A stretch of DNA of 64,000 nt. Source: Porphyra umbilicalis. Lineage: Eukaryota; Rhodophyta; Bangiophyceae; Bangiales; Bangiaceae. Each line of letters opens with the position of its first letter. Within the stretch, counting starts at the first letter, position 1. Under the pieces are notes generated by a model, which did not search any database, had not been told where the DNA came from, and worked only from the letters and a program-made list of their open reading frames with translations. This document shows positions 12,053 through 23,154 of this stretch, piece by piece. Made by a program: the position numbers and the translations under genes. The stretch lies in contig KV918844.1 of NCBI GenBank assembly GCA_002049455.2, positions 124,001 through 188,000 of the forward strand. The letters are read 5' to 3'.

Positions 12053-14055
12053 CTAGCAAAGCATGGATGTGTACGCACTGTAGTCAACGTGCTTCCCCTC
12101 CAAGTGAACCGCCAAGTACGCATGCACGCACCTCTGCAGGTGGCTCCCGTGTGGGTTTGCCGTCCCTCGGTGTATCAGGTCAGCCCGCGCAATCATACAT
12201 GAGCCAGCAGGGATGTACACGCGCTCAGGTGCGGGCAAATCATACCCCTCGATCCCATCCTCGGCTCCGAAAGTGTTGGGCCAAACATCAATGAACGTTC
12301 CCTCTTGAAAAGAAAAATATGCAACGAGAAGGAAAGCACCCGATCCCTCCACCTCCTTGTACACCCCGGTGTCCGCATGCGCCAGTTGCGCTGGCGCGCG
12401 CGGCATGGTGAGCAGAAGGTTGGGGAACACCCCGTCGTGGGCGACGTCGAGCGCATTGCCAACGCGCGCGGCAACGTCAGCCACACAGAGTCGTAGCTCC
12501 TTAGCGAGTAACCCATCTCCATCGAGAGCAAATTGCCGCCGCCCGAGATCCGCCTTATCTTTCAGCGCCGTCATCTCCTCCACGGTTTGGGAGTTGAAGA
12601 ATGGGCGCGCCTTGGACGACCGCACCCGGCGCGCACTGCTCCGCACAACAGCCACTTTGGGTTGGGGGATGGCATCGTCCATCAGCACCCAGCCGCGCCC
12701 GTACTTCGCAAGAGCCTCATGGATCGGCACGGGAGAAGTGTTGGCCAGGACGACTGGGGCCGCCGGAGGTGAAACACAAGGAGCGCCTGACAGTGAGACG
12801 GCGGCAGCAAGGGCAGCATCGAGTGGTCCTGCCGTGGGTAGACCTGACGCGGCCTCAGCGAGAGCTGGTGAGTAAACGAACGAGGGCGCGGAGAGCCCGA
12901 TTGACTCGTGGGGGGGATGGGGCGCGGGCGCCAAGGTCGGCGTGGCCGCCGCCGTGTCGTCCAACATGGACGTGGGGCGCCGGATCGACTCGTGGGGGGG
13001 TGAGGCGCGGGCGCCGAGATCGGCGTGGCCGCCGCCGTGTCGTCCAACATGGGCGCGGGGCGCCGGATCGACTCGTGGGGGGGGTGAGGCGCGGGCGCCA
13101 AGATCGGCGTGGCCGCCGCCGTGTCGTCCAACATGGGCGCGGGGCGCCGGATCGACTCGTGGGGGGGGTGAGGCGCGGGCGCCGAGGTCGGAGTGGCCGC
13201 CGCCGTGTCGTCCAACATGGGCGTGGGGCGCCGGATCGACTCGTGGGACGGGTGGAGCGCGGGCGCCGAGGTCGGCGTGGCCGCCGCTGAGTCGTCCAAC
13301 GCTGGCGCAGGGCGCCGAATCGACTCGTGAGGGGGGTGAGGAGCGGGCGCCGAGGTCGGCGTGGCCGCCGCCAAGTCATCCAAAGCGGGCGTGAGGTGCC
13401 TTGTGGGCACGTGCGGGGGGGGAGGCGCCGTCGTTGTCGGCGGGTGCGTGGAACGGCCATGCGGATTAAGGGGCGGGGGTCGCGTCGTCGGGGTGGCGCG
13501 CATCAGGGGACGAAGCAATGCAGCCACGTTGGTCAAGTGTTTGCTTGCCATCCAACACCCCGCTGCCGCCCGGAAGCGCTCAGCCGACGAGGCCACAGGT
13601 TCGCCCAGCACCCTCCACGATGCGGTTGAGGTAGCGTTGCGACTGCCGAGGCTGGGGCCCGAAATTGATGAAACGCCTTTCTTGGCCCGTTTCCCGGGCG
13701 GCGTCCCGTCAGCAGCCGCTTTACAGCCACGCACGCCCCCTGTCCACGGGCGCTGGCCCCCACGTTTGCTACGCCTACCGGCGTAGCGAGCACCGGAGCT
13801 GCCGCCGCCGCCGCTGCGGCTGCCGTCGCCGCGGCTGCGGTTGTCGGCTCCGCCGCCGCTGCCGCGGGCGCTGCGGCTGCCGCCGCCGCCGTCGCCGCCG
13901 CCGCGGCTGCCGCCGCCGCCGCGGCTGCCGCCGCCTCCGCCGCTGCGGCTGCCGCCGCTGCTGCGGCTTCCGCCGCGGGGGGACGACGAGACAGACAGGC
14001 GGTCGCTGCTTTGGCTCCGGTGGCTGCGAGCAGCCGACGTCGCGGAGTTGGCCAT
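12053..14055 (-). CDS. 2OG-Fe(II) oxygenase-like protein, frameshifted
   Basis: The coding region reads from ATG at 14,055 to a stop at 12,053, with one frame change near 12,991-12,997. The N-terminal part is Ser/Gly/Arg-rich, then basic, then made of about six 28-residue repeats containing 'HPPHESIRRP'. The C-terminal ~230 residues look like a double-stranded beta-helix dioxygenase. In the 304-residue downstream frame (12,967-12,053) they show HxD (H197, D199), a distal H266 and an R279 that would bind 2-oxoglutarate. This is an inference from spacing. Such enzymes hydroxylate proteins, nucleic acids or small molecules; the substrate is unknown. The frame break sits in a G-run that is 7 long, against 8 in sister repeats, so it is either a sequencing indel or a recent inactivating deletion. 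Confidence 0.55.
12897..13400 (-). repeat. 84-bp (28-codon) coding tandem repeat, ~6 units
   Basis: The anchor CGGATCGACTCGTGGG recurs at about 12,981, 13,064, 13,148, 13,232 and 13,316. The steps are 83, 84, 84 and 84 bp. The single 83-bp step is the frame break in the oxygenase-like gene. The units encode a Pro/Ala/His-rich disordered spacer. Confidence 0.85.
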
Positions 14056-15120
14056 CGTCTCTTGAATGGAGTCAGAGGGTAACAGAGTGTGGGAGCCCCA
14101 AAGGGCGGCCGACAGGCTGGTGGCGGCGACTCAAGGGACAACGTTGACAAGAACGGAAGCGCGCGTCTCAAGTCACGGCCGGTCTGTGGCTGCGTCATGC
14201 AGAGTTCCAAGTGTGCTCAACAGTCCCCACACGGCCCTCCGGCCCCCCCTTCCCACGCAGTTCTGCGGCCCCCTCCCTATTTACCCCGCGTGCCCTACGG
14301 CCCAGACATGCGTGCGCACGGCTGGGGCCGCGCCCTGACATGCGTGCGCACGGCTGGGGCCGTGCCCTCTGCGCCCCACGCTGCCTGTCAGGGCACCCCT
14401 CCCCAGCCTTTCCTTGGGACAGCATCAACACAGGGTCACAGGCGCGCACCGGAAAGACTGTCGCGTGATGGCCCAGCTTTTCTCTTGATCGTGCACAGGT
14501 CAGAGTGGGCACCCCGTAAGAGTGGCGCGACTCTGCCTCATTATGCCTAGGGGAGGGTCAAAAATATCTGTTCTGCAAATATCCACGACAGCTGCGCGCA
14601 GCGCATTGGCGGGCTGGCGAAGAGATATTTCATTGGCTTCAAGCCGACGTCGCACGCGAGTCGATGCCGCCAGGGGCGAGCTGAAGCGGGACACAAGCAA
14701 AGCGGCGGTCGCAGCGGTCAGGAGTCGTAAAAACCGCCGCCAAAGTGGTCACCGCCACCGCCTACTGGCAGGCGTGCAGCCGCCGCCCGGCGCGCGTCGA
14801 GCGCCACCCGCATGGCTGCGAAACCATGCTGCGCCTTCTGGCACTTTTCGAGCAGTCGGAGTGAGGGATTTTCGAAAGAACGGCAAAGGTCACACACACA
14901 CAACGGCGAGATACGGCTTTTCTCTGAATTTTAGCCGACTCGAACAGGAACAGGACTGGTCCCGAATGTGATCTGATTGGTACACGTCATTTTTCTGGCG
15001 CGCCCATTGGCCAAGGCGGCCGTTTCTGCCGTTGTTGTTCTTGTTCGCATCGGCCAAATTCCAGCAAACAGCACTAGCGTTCGAGCAAGTACGCAAGAGA
15101 GGGCACGACCTGTTCCGCCA
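14056..15120. other. No gene; small repeats
   Basis: Upstream of the oxygenase-like gene. It holds a 32-bp direct duplication at 14,305-14,368 (unit beginning GACATGCGTGCGCACGGCTG). At about 14,838-14,885 there is a degenerate half of the 132-bp foldback MITE found elsewhere in the window (block 'GAGTGAGGGATTTTC', then 'GAACGG'). No gene can be supported. Confidence 0.45.
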
Positions 15121-18100
15121 GGACCCCCCTCTGCGCGCGTTCCGCCGCCACCGTCGCCTCCACCCGCGTCACCAGCCGCGCGGGGAGGCGGCCCCCCCAT
15201 CAGCTTCGTCCCGTCGGTGCGCCCCCCCCCCGCTGCGCACGCCCTCGCCCGCAACGCCTGCGCCGCATCAGCCTGGGCCGCATCAGCCGGCGACGCGAAC
15301 AGCGGCGGTCCAGTCACCCCCACAGCCGCGCGCGGCTCGGCGCTCCCCCCCTCCCCCCCGCCTGCCGCTACCCCACCAACCCACGCCGACGTGGCGACGC
15401 AGCCGGGTGCCGCGAGAGCAAGTAGCCGCGCCGTGGCCACCGCCACATGCCGACGTGGCAGAAACACTCCCTGTCCCTACCTCCCCCCCCCCGCGGCCGC
15501 CGTGGCGGTGGCAGGCACCGGGGAGGCGGGGTGAGCTTCCCCTCCCCCGCATCGGGCCGTCGTCTCGTGACGCGGCCGACTGCCGCGGCGGTGGCGGCGG
15601 CGGCGGCGCGCCCGTGGCGGGCCGCCACGGCGGTCGGCGCGTGGCGGCGCCGGCAGTGGGGTGGCTGGGGCGTGCGACTGTGGACGCGGCAGACGGCGGG
15701 CGGGGTGCGCGTTGGCGGGGGGAGTGGCATCGGCTGAGACGCGTATGGTGGGGGTTGTGGGTGGGGGGGGGGGGCACGCCGTACCGTGGCGGGCAGCGGT
15801 CAAGGCGGGCGGCGCTCAAGATGCGGTGGCTGGCGTTGATGTGGTCGGAGGGCGGGGGCTGGGGTAGGGTGGGGGGCGGCGGGCGTATGGGCATTCACAT
15901 GTAAACGAGCCGGCGGCGCTCCCCCTTGGGTGAGGGGGGGGATTGGCGAACCGCCACCACGGGAGCCGCGTCGGGACGCGCCGTCGCCCTGGCTGCCGGC
16001 GGCCACGGAGACAGTGGCGGCGCGCGAGCCGGCACGGCACTCGCGGAGCCGCGCGGTGGACGCTCCCCACGCGGCTGCCCCGTTGGGGGCAGGGGCGTCC
16101 GCACCGGCGGCCACCGCTCCGGGTTGCCACAGCGGGGCAGTCAGCACACGGCCGGGGCGTCGGCGGCGACGGGCGGCCACGGCGGCACGGCGGCGATGCT
16201 GCCTGCCGCCGCGCCTGCCGCCGCCAAATGGAGCGGCGGCGGCATCTGCGGCGACGACGGCGGCGGCGGCACGGCGCCCCCCGTCGGTCTGTTGTGGAGG
16301 AAGGGTGGTGGGCCAAGGTTGTACTTTACGTATATTTCTTGCTTGAGTTGCAGTCAGAAATCATGGAGGTCTGCCACGTAATTTCCGAGTCTGTCAAACG
16401 AGAAACCATGAGCAGCAGCAGGGACCATCAGTCCCCGCTGGCGCATTCCCCGGCAGCCCGCATGCCGCCGCCGCCTAACTGCCGCTCGTCGTCGTCGCCA
16501 CCGTCGTCCTCGTGACAGCCGTCGTCACCGTTACCGTGTACCCCTGTTACCCGCCCGCCCCCCCCCAGCAGCGGCGGCAGCGGTGGCGGCGGCGACAGCG
16601 GCGGCAGCGACAGCGGCGGCGACGGCGGCAACGGCGGCGGCGGCGACAGCGGCGGCGGCTACAGCGGCGGCGGATACAGCGGCGGCGGCGGCGGCAGCAG
16701 GGATGCTCCCAATCCCCCATTGCCCCCCCCATCGGCGGCGGCAACGGCAGCGGGGACGCTTTCGTTCCCCGCACGCCATCCCCCATCAGCGGCGGCCCCC
16801 CCCATCGACGGCGGCGGCGGCGGCGGCAGCGGCGGGGAGCTCCCCAGATCCTCGCTCGCCCCCATCCATCAGTAGGAGCGGCGATGGAGGCGGCAGCGGG
16901 GGCGGCGGCGGGGGGAGTGGTTTCGGCGGCGGTAGTGACGCGGCGGCGGCGGCACCAGCGGTGGCGTCCCCCACGGTTTCTTTCAATATGGACGAAGCGG
17001 TGGCGTCACCGCACCTCCACCGGGCCGAGGCGTCATCCCCCCCCCCCATCGGTGGCAGCGACGGCGGCAGCGGCAGCGGTCGAGTGCTAGGGGGGGGCGC
17101 CGGCACCGGCGCCCGCTCCGCCGCCCTGTGGCGGCTGCTCGAGTCGGGTTGGTGGCGGGGAGGGGTCCTCGCAGCGTGTACGGGCCGCCCGTCGGGGAAT
17201 GGGGCGGGGGTAGGGGGGTGCGGAGTGGCACCGCAGCCGCCGCCGCGGCCGCCCAAACAACGGCCGGCTGGCGGGGGATGGGGAGGGGGCGGGCCTGCGC
17301 AGGGGGGGGGGGCGGCCCCGCCGACGCGTGGCGGGGCGGGTCGCCCCCGCCCCTGGCAGCCGTGCCAGCCGCCCCGTCGGGCGACGGCGATGGCAGCGGG
17401 GGCGACTCGGACTGAGCTACCGCCGCCGATACCGGTGCGGCGGCGGGCGCGCTCTCCGTGCCCGCCCGCCACCCGCCGGCCGCCGACGGGGACGCGGTGG
17501 CGGCGGCTGCTGCTGGCGTGCCGCTGCCGCTGCCGCTGCTGCTGCTGCCGCCGCCGCCGCTGCCAGCGGCTGCCGCACCTGTCGCGGCGTCCGAGGGTGC
17601 TGCCGCCGCTGCTGCATCGGCGACGGCTGCCCGGCCAATCGCCCGCAGTGGCCGCCGGCGGCCGTGGCCGCCGCCGCCGCCGCCGCCGGCCGGCCAGCCG
17701 GTCGGCAGCCGCGGCGGGGGGCGTTGGCGGCGATAGCCGCCTCCGGCGCGGCGGCCGGCAGGGGTGGCATGGTCCCACGCTCGCCGACAGTGGCGGCGCC
17801 GGCGGCGGCGTGTCCGTGCCCGCCGCGCTGCTTGCGGTGCTTTTCAGCCCGCCACTACCATCGGCGCCCGAGGCGGCGGCACGGGCAGCGCCAGCCATGG
17901 CTGGGGGTGACGGCTCCCTGCAGACGCTCGGCGCCGCCGTTGAGCCGCCACGGCGTAGCGCGGGGAGGGGGGCGCGGCGCCCGGCGCCGCGCCGGTGGAG
18001 CGGTGACCCCGGGAGGGGGGGGGAAAGGAGGGGGTGCGTGGCGAAGCGCCGCCCCGCACGGCCGTGGCGACAGGCTGGTGGCGGGCGGCGCCCGTGGCGC

Positions 18101-19375
18101 CGCCACCGCCGCGCCGACGCCCTACCATTTTTTTTTTCCAAACCCTGATGCCCGCGCTCGGCCGGCCGCATGGGTTGCTGGCCGAGGCAGGCGGCGCCGC
18201 GCCCGCCGCGGCCTAGCGCGTCAACAGCAATGCAGCCCCTCGCGCGTAGCCTGGTCGGTACCGGCGCCGTCGACGCCCCCCACACACCCCGCTGGCCGGC
18301 GCCGGCTCTCGCGCCTCCGCCGCCGAGCGGTCGGCGGCGGCGGCGGCGGCGGTGCGGGCGGCGGTGACGGTCGCGGCGACGGCTGCCGCGACCGCTGCCG
18401 CCGCCACCGTGATCCGAGATGTGGGGAAGGGGGGGGGGGGGTGCCCGCCGCAGGACCGGCCGCCGCCCCGACTGCCGCCCCAGTGGTCGCCGACGGCGGC
18501 GACGTCTGCGGCGGTTCGGGTGGCACCCGCCCCTTACTCCTCGGCGGTCGGCGGGGGCGGCGGCTGAGGCGGCTGTCGGCGGCGGCGGCCAGAGCGGCGA
18601 CGGCGGGGGCGTCTGTCGGCGGGGGCGGGCGGGGCGGCCACGGCAGAGGCGGCAGTCGGTGGCGGGGCGCAGCGCAGACGGCGCCGGCGTGGACGGGGGC
18701 GGGGGCGGGGGCGTCGGTCGGCCCGGGCGGCGGTCGGCGGCTGCGGTCTGCGGCTGCGGCTGCGGCGTGGGGGGCGGACGGCGACGGCGGCGACGGGGTC
18801 GGACGGCGACGGCGGCGACGGGGTCGGACGGCGACGGCGGGGACGGGGGCGGGGGCGGAGGGGGGGGTCGACGGGGCCGGCGGTCGGCGGGGGTGGTACC
18901 GGCGGCAGTCAGCAGCGGCCGGGGGGGGGGCGACGGCGGGGGCGGCGCTCGGGTGCGATTGCGCGGGGGGCGGCGACAAAGGGGGCGGCGGTCGGAAATA
19001 GAGGCGGGGGGGGCGAGCGGCGACGGTCGGGACGGGGGCGGCGGCGGTCGGCGGCGGCGGCGGGGGCGGCGGCGGGAGCGGCGACGGCGGGGGCCGCGGT
19101 CGCCAACGGCGGGGACGGGAGCGAGGGCGGGGACGGCAGTCACCCGAAACGGCGGTCCGCGGGGGCGGTGGCGGCGGCGGTTGGCGGCGGCAGGGGAGGC
19201 AGCGACGGCGGGGGCGGCGGTGGGGGCGGCAGTGGGGGGGCCAGCGGCAGACGGCGGCGGCGGCCGACAGCGGCGGCGGCGGCGACGGCGGCGGCGAGAA
19301 GGGTGGCGACAGCAGGAGGCGTGGGCAGGGGCGGCAGGGGCGGCAGGGGCGGCCGAAGACGGTGGCGGTGTCAGG
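15120..19375. other. GC-rich low-complexity island 4 (largest)
   Basis: More than 4 kb dominated by GGC/GCC and GCGGCGG runs, with an 864-codon open frame on the minus strand and frames above 500 codons on the plus strand. The translations are mutually mirrored Arg/Pro/Ala/Gly strings. A moderate-GC break lies at about 16,310-16,440. No domain recognised. Confidence 0.55.
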
Positions 19376-19379
19376 GTCA

Positions 19380-21185
19380 CAGCACGTTGTCAAATTGGGT
19401 CACGGAGAACTTAAAATATATGCGAACCGTGAGAGGTCGTGAGAGAAATGTTTTTCCATGCAGCAAACCTCGTGACACCATCCTCGCAAATGTCGCTGTG
19501 TCGATCTCTAAAAGGCTCTGTCTGAGAAGGCTTTCTGACACCCCCAGAGACCTTCTTACCCCACCCACCTGGTCACCCCTACCCATGTGCGTACTCGTCT
19601 ACTCCCAATAGCTGCGGGCACCGCCCAACCACGGACACTTGTGCTTGCCTCCTTTCCTGTCCTCTCCCACTCCTTTCTCCTGCTGGCAGGGGGGGGGGGG
19701 CGAGGGGGGCTGCACATACATGCCGAGGGGGTCGGGGAGGATGGGGGCGCAAACGGTGTCGCTAGAGTGGGACGGCTGCTGGCATTGCCGTGCAGAGCTC
19801 TGGCAGGGTCATGGGGCAGGTCCTCCTTGCGCGATCAAACGGCACCCTTCACACCCAGTTCAAGGCAGACTTGGCGTACACAGTATGCATTCTTGCGGGC
19901 ACATGGAGACCTCTGCTCGGACGCCTCACCGTCGTAGCTTGTGTCAGCCAGACTTTGTTCAGTACCTGTTGGCATGATAGTCTGCTACCAATGGGGACCC
20001 AGGATGCGCCCCCGGTCAACCGGGCAGCCAACCAGCGGGCTGGAAAACGTCAAGCCTTGTGCTTGGGGATAGCGGGGCGATTAATAATAATTCGAAGTGC
20101 TGGGCGGCGCCAATGCGCGCCCTCGGCATGTGTGCAGGTGACTGCCATGCTGCCCCCAGCCCCGCTCCTGGCTGCCGCCCAAGTGCACAAGTGCTGCCAA
20201 CATCCCCGCTCGCTCTCCTGGCCGACCGCTCGGCCCACCCTCCTGGCGGACCGCCCCGCCCACCCTCTGGTCGACCGCCCCACCCACCCTCCTGGCCGGA
20301 AGCCCCGGCCACCCTCTGTTCGATCGCCCCGCCCACCCTCCTGCCGACCGCCCTCGTTCCTGTCGTATTCTTATCTGCATCCCCTCCATCCCACGCATTC
20401 TCTCCAGCTCGCACGGGGGCGGGGGGGAGTCACTCTACGACGGGCCGGACGACGTTTGCAGTCGCTGGACTAGTGGTGGTGGCGATTGGGTGGGGATCCA
20501 CACTGGCGCAGTGTGGATAGTGTGACGCGCGCGGTGGGTGGGTGGTGGATGGGTTGGATGAACTGACCACGTACTTCTTTTTCGTGTTCGCTCGCCCGTC
20601 CCCCATGTATCCTTACCATGCATATGTGCGATGGCTTCCTCTTTCTTGGCTTCTGTTTCTTTGCAAACCAATGGGTGTTGCTGACATCGAAGTCGAGTAA
20701 CTTGTGTCATACGCACATGCATGCGTGGTGTCCGCGAGTCGCTGACATGGTGAGCTTGCTGTTGTCCGGTGGCCTGTAGCTCTGTCAGAGTTTGCGGCTG
20801 TGTGCAGTTAGCTACATGTCTGCGTGACTCTGTAGCACACCGTGGCTTTCTTATCGATTTCGTGTCTGCTCTGCCACCCGTGCCCGCGCCGAGCAACAAT
20901 AAAGCGACCGTGTCTTTCAATGCATCTTTGGCATGTATCCTCAATGCTGGCCGGTGTCACATCCTTTCCTCCGTCAGGGTCTTGCTCCACTTCTTCCCCG
21001 AGACCTCCGAGGGATCATTGCGGCGAGTCTCGCAACATATGTCTCGAAGGATGTGAACTTCTCCTTAAAGATTGGGCAAAGAGGAGTTATGTACTCATTT
21101 TCGATCTCTCTCTGAACGCAAAGGGGTCGAGCAGCAATACGGTTCGGCCTTGTTGCAGATACCTTGGAACCTGACACGAGATTTC
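19380..21185. other. No supportable gene
   Basis: Moderate-GC DNA with short frames only. It contains the GC minisatellite listed separately and little else. No promoter-like or RNA-like structure is convincing. Confidence 0.45.
20213..20362 (+). repeat. ~25-bp GC-rich minisatellite, ~6 units
   Basis: Imperfect tandem units of the type 'GACCGCCCCGCCCACCCTC' recur with a step of about 24-25 bp from roughly 20,224 to 20,350. Confidence 0.7.
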
Positions 21186-21189
21186 ATCA

Positions 21190-21430
21190 ACGCGCTGTGG
21201 TCAGCGGGGGCGGCGGCGGCGGACACCGGCGGTGGCGGCCGACGGCGGCGGGGGCGGCGGGGGAGGGGAGAGCGGCGGCTGGCGGCGGCGGTGGTGAGCG
21301 CGGCGGGGGGGGCGGCTGCGGACGGCGGCGAGGGAGGGGAGGGCGGTGGCCGACGTCGGTGGCGGAGCGGGGGGCGGCGGTGTCGGTTGCGGCAGGGCCG
21401 GCGACGACCGACAGCCGCGAGGGCGGCGTT
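21190..21430. other. Short GC-rich island
   Basis: About 240 bp of GGC/GCGG repeats inside moderate-GC DNA. Compositional open frames only. Confidence 0.5.
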
Positions 21431-22121
21431 TGATATTGTCGTTGCGCCCGCTCTTCTGCGTTTGATTGGCCCTGACATCGATCGGCTTGACTGGGGCCTA
21501 TCCAGCTTTTGGCGCGACGACCGTAACCGCCGTGACAGGGGGCCAGCGGCGAATTTGAGACACGTTTATGCAATGTGTGCCCAATATGGCGTTGGCTCGA
21601 CATTGGTGGGAATGCTCTGAGCGTTTTTATGAACCAGAATCATCCCTACCGGCGTCCTCGTGGACCCCATGTTGTTTGTTTTCAGAGAAACGGGTGTCTG
21701 AGACTGGGAGAGAGGGAATGCCGGGCCGCGCGGAGGTGGGAACGTGCAGATTCTGTGATGTGGCATTCCCGCCACGCGAATCTGTTCGTCCTTGTTCGCT
21801 ATTATGCCAAGGTGAGTTGAATATACCCGGAAATGCCGCTCCTACGCTGTGCAACGGGGGGTAATGTAATAGTTCTTGTCTCTAAAATAGGGAAGGCCTG
21901 GCAAGCTTCGTGAAACAAGGGGGCGCTCAGCGGCTGTTCTGGTGCGCCTGCGCGGTGAAGGCATGGTCAAAACATTGTGTGTGTTGCACTTTCGACAGCA
22001 GCCCGTGTTTTTTTAGCCCGCGCAGGTCGGGCACGCAATATTTTTTGTTGAGCTTCACCGTGGCGTGACCGTCCTGGTCTCTTCTTGTGCAAGGTGGCTG
22101 GCGCGACGGTCGGGCACCCAC
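21431..22121. other. No supportable gene
   Basis: No gene recognised. The stretch 21,955-22,000 carries a relative of the dispersed repeat seen at 6.87-7.47 kb. Confidence 0.4.
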
Positions 22122-23151
22122 CACGCCCAGTTAAGGGCGGACATCAGGATTGAGACACGTTTTTGCATTACAGCAGCCACGTAAGAATTCCCACAAGAAT
22201 GAACATCCTTTTCCGGCGCAGATGATCCCCTTGTGACTGCTACGAACGTCGGTCTTGCTCCTACCCCACCGTCTTTACCGACCCCCCCAGACCCCAGGAA
22301 TTGTCCTATTGATACTGCAGTGTGCTTCTTCCTCTTTCTTCTGCGCCGGCGGAGTTTCTGTCGCTTGCCTCAGTCCTGCCATTTCGTCGTCGTCCGCCGC
22401 CGCCACCCCCCGCCGCTGGGCGCGCAATAATTCGTGCATATGGCTCTGAACCAAGCGTGAACCAGAAGGTCTTTTCACCGTCGTGTATGCAGCCTTGTGA
22501 AACTCATGACGCTGATCAATGCTGCGTGGTTTGTTACGCGATTCTGACTCTTCCTCCGCTGTGCTCAAAGTTTGTTTTTTTCGCAATTTTTCGCGTTTTT
22601 CTGTCAGGGCGAGGGAACAACTGGGGGAGGAAAAGCTGTCACTGGGGTACATAGTGCACCGTAATGAACCCGCCCACGTCTTTTCAGTCTTCATGGGCGC
22701 CGGGGAGCGCCGGGGTAGTGATCAGACACTCATATTCTGATGCCGCTAGTTTTTTTTCCAGACAAGCCGCAAGTTGGGCACTGTGCCGGCCGCCGACTCT
22801 CGACCGGATAAGAACATGTGGTGATGCGGTGCGTCACCGCCGCCGTTCCCGATCGAGTGCCAGCGCGAAGTTGACTCAGGAATACGATTGGCTGCGTCGG
22901 CCGTCTTTCTTTGTCTGAATGAGGCGGACGGTGCAAGAGACCGCGAAAATTTGGGCTCCCACAAGATGCGATATGGCCACCTCAGGTTGGATGCCGAGAC
23001 ACGAGAGCTAAATGTTAGACACGAAGATCGACACGCATGACACGTACTCCAAACCAGTGCAACACGTTGGAAATCGCTTACATGGGCCTATGTAGCCAAT
23101 AGATGAAGCGGAATCCTGATGTCCGCATCTGACCCGTCTTAACTGGGCGTG
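22122..23151. mobile_element. Non-autonomous TIR element, ~1.03 kb
   Basis: The left end reads CACGCCCAGTTAAG, then GGCGGACATCAGGATT. The right end is its reverse complement with a small internal difference (GGAATCCTGATGTCCGC ... CTTAACTGGGCGTG). The element is flanked on both sides by CCAC (22,118-22,121 and 23,152-23,155), a possible 4-bp target duplication. That match could be chance in GC-rich flanks. It contains no plausible transposase. A shorter relative lies at 39,083-39,773. The superfamily is unassigned. Confidence 0.65.
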
Positions 23152-23154
23152 CCA

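Noticed and set aside
16786..19380. An 864-codon minus-strand ORF in GC island 4
   Set aside because: Low-complexity Pro/Arg/Ala throughout; plus-strand frames are equally open. Not annotated as a gene.
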